From the NCBI GenBank assembly GCA_001949185.1, contig BDGG01000013.1, forward strand, positions 1,591,857 to 1,655,856: a stretch of 64,000 nt of DNA, in the 5' to 3' direction. The notes beneath the pieces are model-generated. The model ran no database searches and had not been told where the DNA came from. It saw nothing but the letters and a program-made list of their open reading frames with translations. Origin of the DNA: Ramazzottius varieornatus (lineage: Eukaryota > Tardigrada > Eutardigrada > Parachela > Ramazzottiidae). Below, one piece after another: positions 55,728 through 64,000 of this stretch. The position numbers were made by a program, and so were the translations under genes. The first letter of the stretch is position 1; the number at the start of each line of letters is the position of its first letter.

Positions 55728-58610
55728 CTAGCTGCCGCTTCCTCGGTCCATATCACCTCCATGATCACTGCCAGCATCCGACATATCCATCTGAAAAAGA
55801 ATGTGTACCCTGAGACCAATGCTTAGACCGTGTTACTCATCGGCCGAACACTCTAATATATTTCGTCATTAGTTTATTGACGGAAGCCCAAAGTGAGTTT
55901 TTTCGATAACAACGGACTTACTGGAGAAGGAGGCGGCAAAGGAGAAGGAGTGGCGAAGCGATGCGGCGACTGTCGAACCCGAGAAGTTGCCGTCGTCGCA
56001 GGAACATATGGCGCGGGGAAAGTGGCCGAATGACTCGGTGGAACGTTGGCGGGAATCTTCCGGTTGGTCGTTCCGGTCGGGCTTGACATCGTCCGATTGC
56101 GACTGCGCTCGTTGAATTCCCTGCAACAGGAAAATTATATTAAGGTCAAGGCTACCTGCACGGCCTGCCACTGCCTTTTATCCGTGCACTGCCCGCGACA
56201 CTCCCTTTTACTAGGTGCACTGCTTTGTACACTTCTTTTTGGCCAGGTGCACGGTGTGGATACGACCTTCAAAATATACTGATAGTTGACGGCGCACGAA
56301 AGCAGGTATTCTTTACGGAGTAGAATTTGCCATGTGGAGAGTGGTAGCTTAACAGCAAGAGTATACCGAGACAAGTATTGGAGCAGGTCACTACGACTTA
56401 GGTTTTGTGTAGTGGTCTTCTTCGTGTGAAATACGGCGAACCCGAAGTATCATAAGTTCAAAAGACAGTTAAGTTACCGCGGCACTTCACTTCCGGGTGC
56501 TGAAAAGTGTGTCGTCTTTTGCACTACGCATATTTATATTCCGTTAAAGATGCCTGCTTTCGTGCGCCGACAACGATGACTATGTTTCGAAAGTCGTATC
56601 CAGGCCGTGCACCTAGCCAAAAAGCAGTGTAAAAAGCAGTGCACCTTGTAAAAGGGAGTGTCGCAGGTAGTGCACGGAGAAAAGGCAGTGGCAGGCCGAG
56701 TCACTATGTTGTATTAATGAGTAAAGCTAGTGCAATGATACCAAATACCGTTCAGTGTCGATTTCCAGGCTGGATTCCGATTCGGACAAGTTTCGGCAGA
56801 TCTCTTCGCGTCGTTCGGCTTCCTGGGCCAGTCTTCGTCGCAGTCGTGTGTTTTCTTCCTTCATGTGCTTTTCCTCCATCATCAGAATTTTCATCTTTTC
56901 CTCGTGGTCTCTTTCGGCAGAGTCCAGCAGGTACTTCATCTTTTCTACTTCCGATTTCCAATGTTCAACTTGGCGCTTTTCGTTACTGTCGGGCTCCACC
57001 ACCGCTCCGGCCTGCTGCAGATCTGGCTGACTAGATGAAAGGTCCATGGCGGTCTTCTGACCAGCTGAGTTCTCCAGGCGGTGCTGCAAATTCCTGAAAA
57101 AGTTCCAAAATCGTCAAAGCGATTTATTGGCAATTTTACCGCTCGGCAAACCAACACCACAAGATCATTTTCCCAAGTAGCGTACTTTTCCATTCAATAA
57201 AACATGAAAAGTGCGCCACTTGGGGAAAAATCTTGTCGAGTTTCTTCGCCAAGTTTTCTGCCATCAGTTTCAATCTACTGATTCTTGTTATTGTTCCGCG
57301 CGATACATCCAGTATGAAATTCAATGGTTAGATCGGAAAGATCACACTCACCGTTTCTCGGCTTCGAGTTTGTTCATGCGAATCCACAGCTTGTTCACCA
57401 AGCCTTCCTGTTCTTGCTCCAGGGAGTTTTCCAACTCGCCTTTCTCTCGTCGCAGCTGCAAAAGATGAAAATTAACCAAGTCTTAGCAAGGTGGCAAAGG
57501 AACAAAGCTAGAACCATCGAGTACCGTTTCCAGTGAGTGTTGCTTGTTTTGGATGTCTTGTTCGAGCTTGACGACTTTGCGATTGAGCTTGTTAACCAAG
57601 CCTTCCTGCTCACGCTCAAGGGTCGATTCTAATTCCACCTTCTCACGTTGCAACTGTAAATTAGTACAACCATGTAACCCACATCAGAGCATCATTGAGC
57701 TTCAAACAAGAGATAAAAGGCAACGGAGGTAGCCTTTGGGGCGTAATGATGTCATTTTTGGATCAAGGTCACCTTTAGCAGCTTTCGGGAAAGATCATTC
57801 GTCAGACATTCCTCTTCCTGCTCGTAGTTCTGCGCCAAAGTCTCCTTTTCCTGCTTCAACACCTGGATCTTCTTCATCAAAGTGTTACTGATGTATTCTT
57901 CTTCTTGCTCGGCTTTGGCTTGCTGTAACAGAAAAATACCTGAGTTAAGAACAGCCGAAAAGGAAAGTATTCCAACAAAATAAAATGCGAGTATGCAGAT
58001 GGCTGATGGTTGAACCCAATGGAGACCAACGTCACGCGTCACGCACATTGTTTGACACCAACGTAAATTAAATTGCTTGTGCGTAACTACGCCATCCGAG
58101 ACGCCAACCTGAATACTAAACTGGCTTCATGGCGAACCTTATCGATACAACTCTCGGGAAAAATCTCTGGCACACCGGCTCTGAATTTCGATAAGGATAA
58201 CCTACGATCATGACAGACTGCTGTCGGAGAGATTTATTTTCATCCTGGAGCGCCTTTATGCGATGCTTTTGCGTGTCCAGTTCCATCTTCAAGACGCGAT
58301 TCTCTTGCTGAAGCCGTTCGATCAGACGCTGCGTCTGTTCGCGCGACGAAGACATCAAGCCGGCTGCTGGTCCCAGAGTAACCTGTAGTCCGCCGCTGTG
58401 ATCGGGTGCGGTTGGAGGAGGGAAAGTACGGTAGAGAATGGGAGTAGTAGCGCCTGACATGGATCCGTCCAGGGACGAGGTGTCACTCCATTCCGATGCA
58501 GAGTCCAGCTCGAAATTGCTTGTGCTCATGGCTGTCGACATCTGGCTACCGTTCATACTGTTCAGACTAGTCATGCTGGCACTATTTCCGTTAGCTGTCG
58601 GATCGACCAT
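55728..58610 (-). CDS. CCDC6: Coiled-coil domain-containing protein 6, 464 aa
   Basis: Cytosolic/nuclear coiled-coil scaffold linked to the DNA-damage checkpoint in vertebrates. Seven exons (58206-58610, 57773-57922, 57525-57653, 57352-57455, 56749-57093, 55922-56120, 55728-55790) sum to 1395 nt (464 aa plus stop). The ATG at 58610 starts [19 protein letters not shown] Ser-rich head is followed by the coiled coil, in which near-repeats of 29-34 residues are each encoded near exon borders: [57 protein letters not shown]. The family hallmark [20 protein letters not shown] precedes a Ser/Thr/Pro tail ([17 protein letters not shown]), ending in an acidic/Gly C-terminus. Two introns contain inverted-repeat elements. 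Confidence 0.93.
56161..56698. mobile_element. 538-bp element with 109-bp inverted repeats (CCDC6 intron)
   Basis: Left arm 56161-56270 (CGGCCTGCCACTGCCTTTTA ...) and right arm 56590-56698 (... AAAGGCAGTGGCAGGCCG) are inverted copies at roughly 90% identity. Each arm contains internal near-repeats of GTGCACTGC followed by T/A-rich spacers. The middle (about 320 bp) has no open frame. It fills most of the 56121-56748 intron. Confidence 0.85.
57142..57253. repeat. Intronic GGCGCAC palindrome, copy 5 (CCDC6 intron)
   Basis: 112 bp with CTCGGCAAAC at the left and TTCTTCGCCAAG at the right. Inner arms: ATCATTTTCCCAAGTAGCG then TACTTTTC, against GAAAAGTGCGCCACTTGGGG then AAAAATCTTG. The stem is about 28 bp nearly perfect with a 15-nt loop. 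It lies in the 57094-57351 intron. Confidence 0.85.
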
Positions 58611-58975
58611 CCTGCAAGAAAATCGTCTTACGGAACGGACAAAGAAACGAAAACGTCAGCAATATCTCGTACTGAAGTCAAGTTAGTAAGTATAGCAGTG
58701 ACCGCATACGTTCAAACAATCAAGCGACAACAGAGATCAAGGAAATGACCAACCTGGCGTCCTAGTGTAAGCGAAGGCAGCTGCTTCTGTCTTTAAACCA
58801 GCCGCCGATTCCGATAGATCAAGAACGCTTTGGATGCTTATCTCCGCATCCCGAGGTCCAACATCCGCCACAGCTGCTGGGATAAGAAGAAGAAGGATGA
58901 TGCACGCTTGCACAGAAAAAGGGATAACTTTTCCAAAATCCAAATTTGAAATTTCCAGGCCCGGATGGAAATACT

Positions 58976-59177
58976 GTACACGCAAGACAAGAAATTATGG
59001 TACAGTAAAAATTATGGGACAGACGGAAAGGACGGCGAAATGGAAATTCGACCATAGAAAAGTGTCGAAAAATGTATTACTGTGAATCGGTTGCGTACGT
59101 ACGTGCTCCAGTACCGCTGTAGCGAAAAGGCCCGTACCATAATTTTTACTGTACCATAATTTCTTGTCCTGCGTGTA
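58976..59177. repeat. MITE-like element, 'TACACGCA' family, copy D
   Basis: Left GTACACGCAAGACAAGAAAT then TATGGTACAG; right CTGTACCATAATTTCTTGTC then CTGCGTGTAC. The interior GGACGGCGAAATGGAAATTC and GTTGCGTACGTACGTGCTCC match copy B in inverse orientation. Intergenic, between CCDC6 and RpS20. Confidence 0.82.
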
Positions 59178-59518
59178 CCAGTAACCAGTCTATTAGTAGT
59201 TCCACGGGTCCACCAGTGCGGGGGTACCACTTGGCTGCGTTCGTGACGTTACGGACTGCCGGTTTTGACTCAGTGCTCCTGTTATTCTGGTGTGACGCCA
59301 CGATACACGAGTGGGATTACTGAAGTGAACCGGTTTGGAGTTGCTGGCCGAGTGGAGGCAAAGAATCCAGCTGGAAATTTTCTTTTTTGCAAAGAACCTC
59401 TTTTACCCAGGGTGTGCATTTTTCGTGCGACGCTTAGATCTCTACCGGACTTCGTCCCCATTCTCTGTCCTGCAAAATTGTTGTGTTTGAAGGTTTATCT
59501 GGAGAAGAGCGATCCACC

Positions 59519-60185
59519 ATGGTAAGTGGGACGACTTGCTGCTTGAATTATGCCGTCGGGGTAACGTCGACTTGACGGAGACTGTCGGCTCCGACTTGTG
59601 TTGGATTACACAGACATGAATTGTTTTGTTTTGTCTTATAGGCTTCTCAAATGCAAGGGGGTGATGTTAAAGAAGGAAAGGAAGAACAGCAGCCCGGAGG
59701 GGCCGTCCGGAAGATCCGTATTACACTGACTTCAACGAACGTGGAAGCACTGGAAAAAGGTCCGTTTACAGCGATGGTCCGAAATCCTGTCCGACTCGGT
59801 CCGGTTCATCTGTGGGAGAAACATGCTAAGATTCGGCCCGAGTCGGCGCTGTGCTTGTTGTAGATGGCTGTAGTTTGTACTTTGTATATTATCACGAGTG
59901 CTGTAGTACTACCAGTTCTTGCGTCTGTTTGCAGTCTGCGCTGAATTCGTCCAGAAATCCAAGGAAAGGAAAGTACGGGTGAAAGGACCAGTCCGCATTC
60001 CCACCAAAATCCTCCGAATCACCACAAGGAAAACTCCATGCGGTGAGGGTTCCAAGACATGGGATCGTTTCCAGATGCGCATCCACAAGCGAGTAGTCGA
60101 TCTTTTCAGTGTCCCTGAGACTGTCAAGCAGATTACTAGCATCTCTATTGAACCTGGTGTCGAGGTCGAAGTCTCCATCGAGTAA
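59519..60185 (+). CDS. RPS20: 40S ribosomal protein S20 (uS10), 123 aa
   Basis: Cytosolic small-subunit ribosomal protein. Three exons: 59519-59521, 59642-59759 and 59935-60185. The first exon contributes only the ATG, directly followed by GTAAGT; this is a frequent arrangement in ribosomal-protein genes. The sum is 372 nt, 123 aa plus stop (119 in mammals). The body is highly conserved: [60 protein letters not shown] and [18 protein letters not shown]. The N-terminal extension is acidic and Gly/Gln-rich ([18 protein letters not shown]). Confidence 0.97.
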
Positions 60186-60416
60186 ACGGACATGCTGACG
60201 ATCGATTCTGATTTTACGCGTTCACTGTTATCGCTGTAGAATTTCTCGTGGTCGGTGAAATCAACACTGTTTCTCACGCTGTTTCGTTTGATTGATCACC
60301 GTAGAAAAACTGCAGTAAAATGAGAACACGAATATTCTCCCGTAAGAACTGGAACAAAAATGTATAAAACGAGAACGACAATATCTCATCTGAGATATCG
60401 GTGAAGGAAAAAGGAA

Positions 60417-63400
60417 TTATTTCTTTAGACTTTGGCGCATGGAAGCAGCGAAGACGTTGAACGCATCGCGACGCATCCGGGCGTTTTCCTTCCCGGAATC
60501 TTTCTTTTCCTTGTCCTGATCGGCTTTCCTCTTCAAGGGACTGACTTCTTTAGAATTCTTGCCATCGGATGCCAGAACACAAACTTGTGTGATGTTGTTG
60601 GTTTTGAAGATACCGATGTGGCGAGAAGCTTGTTGGTACATGTTGGGTCGTAGACTGACGATCAGAAACTGTGCGTCCAAAGCTCTTTCCTACAAAAAGA
60701 ACCATGACGTTTGTAATGCATTTGGACATTCTAAATATAATTCGTTTAGAGCCACTAACCAGAGAACGAAGGAGGATATTTGAAACCGGCGCATGGCAAG
60801 CAAACTCGACTAGGCTGTTTCGCAAGTGGCGCATGTTTCCAGTGTAATCAGCCGACAGCGTGCGCCAATTCGAAAGCTGGACAGCATCGCTTTTCCAATG
60901 GCGCACGTTTCCGGCCTTACTGGCTGAACGAGTGCGCCACTTGTCAAAAACGGCCCTGTTCGTTGACTTCGATCTATTTGACGAGTCGAAATGTTACCTT
61001 GACGTAAGTTCCGACAATAGCAACGTTTCGGTAATCCAACGCCGCGTCGATTTCATCCATGATGTAAAACGGCGTTGGTTTGTAGTGATGCAGCGCGAAA
61101 ATCAGCGACAGAGAACTCAGCGTCTTCTCCCCACCCGACAGATTATTGATACTTTTCCAGCTCTTGTTCGGTGGTCTCACGCTGAACTCTATTCCATCCC
61201 CGAAGATGTTCAGGTTATTCACCGGCACCAACTCGGCATCTCCCCCCAGCGTCAACTGCCTATAGGTCTCCTTCAGCTTTTTCTGTATGACATCAAAGGA
61301 CGCTGTGAACTCTGCTGTTCTCTGCTCGGTCATTTTCTTCTGCATGGCCGCCAGAGCTTGCACTTTCCCCTTCAACGTCCTATACCCTTCTAGATGCTCA
61401 TCAAACTTCTTCTTAGCTACCACAAACTCTTCTAAAATCCCTAAGTTAGGTGATGTGGTTCTCTCCACTATGTTACGGACATTCTTCAGGTCTTCTTTGA
61501 CTTTGTTGAAGTCCACTTGGGTGGCTTCTTCGGCGGAAAGGTCGGTGAAGTCGACAGGTTGAGCGAATGGACGCTTGTCAGACGTCTCTTTGATCCCTTC
61601 GAGGCGTGGCTCGTTCTCGGTAACCTTGGCGGTGGTGGAAGTGATGGTATCGGTGAAGGTCTCAATGTCTTTCGTGACTTTGGTGATGTGCGCTTGAGCG
61701 GTCTCCATCTCGGTTTCGGCCTTGTCGAGTTCGACTTGCATTCGAGCTAGGCTAGCTTCTCCATCTTTCAAGTCTTCTTTGCTTTTCGAAACTGCGGCAG
61801 CTGAAGCGGTAATCCTGGTCTTGATTTCGTCACGGGCTTTGTTAAGATCGGCTATCTTCCCATTGGTTTCTTCGACTTGTTCCTGTTGGTACACGAATAA
61901 CTTTAGCAATTTCACCAGCACGCGAAGTGGCGCTCGTCTTCAATGATATTGCCTGGAAGCATGCGTCACTTACGATAAAAGCCAAACTCGACCAAAGTTT
62001 TCCAAATGGCGCGCCCCTATGGCCAATATCACAGAAGAGGTGCGCCACTTCAAAAAAACAATTCTGCCAGATTTCTCTGCCGAGCTCCCACACGTAATAA
62101 TATAATAAAAAATGTCAACGGATGATATATCTAATGGTTAAATCGTACTATTGATAGACCGGAAGTGGAAATGGAGAAACACAATAGCTAGAACGTCGTA
62201 CCTGCTTGTGGGTTATTTGAGTGTTCTTGGTGGTAAGCCCCACTTCCGCCTCCTGGAGAATCGCTGCTATGGCCGTCAGTTCGGTCTGGGCATTCGACAA
62301 TTTCTTCTTCAGCTTCTGCAGTTCCTTCTCGGACTTTCTGACTTTTTCTCCGCGAACATTCCAAATGTTCTTGTCGACGTCGGTGATTTCCGCATCCACT
62401 GCATCGACACGAGCAGTGATCTCCCCCAGGACCTTAGTCAATTTCTGACACCTACAAACGGGCGGAATAAACAACGGCGTTACTTTCAAGGACGAGACAG
62501 TAATAAAACGGCCGAGCATTTACTCGGCTTGAATATTCTGTTCCTCGAGTGAGCTGGTCTGACAAGCCTGCAGTCGCTGTTCGGCCTTTGCCAGCTCGGC
62601 CGGAAGTGAAGTGACTGCCGCCGAAGAAGTCTGGATCGTTCTGGTAGCTTCACGGATACGAGCCGTCAAACCTTCAAGCCAAAAACAAGTGTGACTCTTC
62701 GGAAAGGCACAATGTCAGATGAAAATCTGACCAAAAATGGTGAAATGACATACCCTCGCGCTCTCGCTCTAAATCGGGGAGACGTACACGGATCTCGTTC
62801 AGGTCTCGACCGAGCTGGTTAATCTCAGCGCTCAACTGCCGACACTCCTCCTCCAACGAAGTGAGCTCGGCTTGAGAAGCTAGCGTTGTTCCTTGTGGAG
62901 TCCAAGAAAGAACTTGTTGGCCGATACGAATGGGGATACTACTGCTGTCTCCACCACCGGCCATTGCACCTGGAAGTCAAGATTCGCCAGTCAGCTCAGC
63001 TGGAAGATCGGCAAACAGCCCCGACCAGATCCATTTCCCAAGTGGCGCACGCTGCCAGCCAGACACACTAGCGACGTGCGTCACTTAATAAAACGATCTG
63101 GTCAAGTTCGTTCGCCAAATTTACAGTTGCCCTTGACTTTAGATATACAAGTACTTTCTTACCGCTAGGATCGATGATTTGGCCGCCGAGCGTAGCCACT
63201 TTGTACCGCGAACCAGGAGGTGCGATCTCTAGCGCCTTGTCCAGGTTGTCAGCTACAAGGCAGTCCCTCAGCGCGTAATAGAACAGCGGCTTGACTGTAG
63301 GATCCTCCAGCTTGATCATATCGAACAAGCGAGGTGCAGGGAAGTTCTGTTGAGCGTTCATGTTGCGGACCACCCAGTCCAGCCTGCCCGTCTTCTCCAA

Positions 63401-64000
63401 CACAAGGAAGCTGCCTCGTCCAGCACTGGTCCGACGCAGATGCTCAACGCAGCGCTTACTCGTCTCAGCTGAATCCACGACGATGTGGTCCAGCAGACCT
63501 GAACCCACAGCTGAGATGGCGATCTCGTAGCGTTTGTCCACTGCACCGAGATCACCAAGTCTTCCCAAAATTCCTGGCGAACAAATTACAAAACACGTCA
63601 CTAACGAGGGATTCCAAACCACGACCCTTCTCCAAATAACGCGCTGGTCAGCGCTTTACGCAACTGCGCCACTATACATCACATTACGACGACAGTTCTC
63701 AGGCACGGCCCTCTTCGCTCAACGTAGACTGTAAAACACGGCCCCGTCAGCATAAGGCAACGCCGTGCACAACCGGGAGTGATTGTGATCTGGGAACCTG
63801 ATCTGACAAATTGAAGGCAACATTACCTGGAATAGTTCCGCTGCTTTTACACCGCATCATTTCTTGAACCACCGCGTTGGAGCTGTTGTTGTTCGACTTG
63901 TCCACTTGAGCGTCCTTCAGCGCGTTCAGCCGGGCGTTCTTCTGCCGCAACGAAGCTTCTTTCCCCCTCTTCTCCTCCGTCAAGCTTCTTTGGTTCCTCG
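60417..64000 (-). CDS. SMC4: Condensin subunit SMC4, 5'-partial
   Basis: ATPase of the condensin complex. Exons in the window: >63827-64000, 63163-63573, 62754-62969, 62524-62671, 62202-62451, 60998-61882 and 60417-60689. The window cuts the gene in its N-terminal coiled coil. The hinge (63163-63573 plus part of the next exon) has LGRLGDLGAVDKRYEIAIS, HIVVDSAETSKRCVEHLR and FFYYALRD-like PLFYYALRDCLVADNL. The C-terminal head has the ABC signature NLSGGEKTLSSLSLIFALHH, Walker B PFYIMDEIDAALDYRNVAIV and the D-loop, then QFLIVSLRPNMYQQASRHIG and IFKTNNITQVCVL, matching SMC4 rather than SMC1-3. A Lys/Glu-rich C-terminal tail (KADQDKEKKDSGKENARMRR) is added. Three of the introns contain GGCGCAC palindromes. 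Confidence 0.95.
60797..60969. repeat. Intronic GGCGCAC palindromes, copies 6a and 6b (SMC4 intron)
   Basis: Two foldbacks in tandem in the 60690-60997 intron. First: CGCAAGTGGCGCATGTTTCC against GCGTGCGCCAATTCG (60821-60873). Second: TTTTCCAATGGCGCACGTTT against GAGTGCGCCACTTGTCAAAA (60890-60950). Outer ends: GGCAAGCAAACTCGAC at the left and GTTCGTTGACTTCGATC at the right. This may be an insertion of one copy into another. Confidence 0.78.
61921..62095. repeat. Intronic GGCGCAC palindromes, copies 7a and 7b (SMC4 intron)
   Basis: In the 61883-62201 intron. The first is shortened (GCGAAGTGGCGCTCGTCTTC ... GCATGCGTCACTTACG, 61922-61973). The second is fuller (ACCAAAGTTTTCCAAATGGC then GCGCCC, against GGTGCGCCACTTC, about 61990-62052), with TCTGCCGAG at its right border. 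Confidence 0.72.
63007..63118. repeat. Intronic GGCGCAC palindrome, copy 8 (SMC4 intron)
   Basis: In the 193-bp intron 62970-63162. Left: ATCGGCAAACAGCCCCGACC then AGATCCATTTCCCAAGTGGC; right: GTGCGTCACTTAATAAAACG then ATCTGGTCAAGTTCG and TTCGCCAAA. The arms are about 50 nt each, with an AT mismatch patch and a 25-nt centre. After subtracting the element, the intron would be about 80 bp, a normal size here. Confidence 0.82.

Noticed and set aside
8765-63118. Interpreting the GGCGCAC palindromes as a CRISPR array or regulatory operator
   Set aside because: Copies are dispersed singly in introns of unrelated eukaryotic genes, with no regular spacers and no cas genes.

Overview
This is a eukaryotic, animal (bilaterian) genomic scaffold. 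Nearly every gene is broken by short introns (about 55-320 bp) with GT/AG borders. The gene set is metazoan: lysosomal NAGLU, P-glycoprotein, EEA1, a PRUNE-BCH fusion, CAP, GRASP55/65, GTP cyclohydrolase I feedback regulatory protein, CCDC6, RpS20, SMC4, a Shisa-like membrane protein and a gustatory-receptor-like seven-helix protein. Compact introns, the chemoreceptor type and decayed MATH-BTB copies point to a small-genome invertebrate. A tardigrade or other ecdysozoan is my best guess, but this is inference. No bacterial, phage, CRISPR or operon features were seen.

Layout. 1-7.2 kb: NAGLU (+, 5' end outside the window), then a secreted Ser/Thr-rich protein (-) and a chemoreceptor (-). 7.4-11.2 kb: a quinone oxidoreductase (-) among repeats. 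11.4-17.7 kb: an ABCB full transporter (-). 17.8-21.3 kb: mostly small inverted-repeat elements and an orphan RING exon. 21.7-23.2 kb: a PP2C phosphatase (+). 24-27.3 kb: a low-complexity gene (+) and a small secreted prepropeptide (-). 27.9-31.7 kb: two decayed MATH-BTB genes flanking a terminal-inverted-repeat (TIR) element. 32.1-33.7 kb: a Shisa-like gene (-). 35.9-40.7 kb: EEA1 (-). 41.9-47.9 kb: PRUNE-BCH (+) with a decayed copy of one of its exons downstream. 48.8-54.4 kb: CAP and GRASP (both -). 55.1 kb: GFRP (+). 55.7-58.6 kb: CCDC6 (-). 59.5-60.2 kb: RpS20 (+). 60.4-64 kb: SMC4 (-, 5' end outside the window).

The genes are independent eukaryotic units, not one pathway, although several act in endomembrane trafficking (EEA1, GRASP) or lysosomal turnover (NAGLU). 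For eleven genes I rebuilt exon chains by hand. In nine complete chains the summed lengths are exact multiples of three (secreted protein, chemoreceptor, quinone oxidoreductase, prepropeptide, Shisa-like, EEA1, PRUNE-BCH, CAP, GRASP); CCDC6 and RpS20 also close. This supports those models strongly.

The most striking non-genic feature is a family of about 110-bp palindromes with a conserved core (AAGTGGCGCAC...GTGCGCCACTT) and ends resembling CGGCAAAC...GTTTGCCG. Every copy I found lies inside an intron, in five different genes. At least eight other inverted-repeat (MITE-like) families are also present, and both 50-N assembly gaps fall inside such elements.
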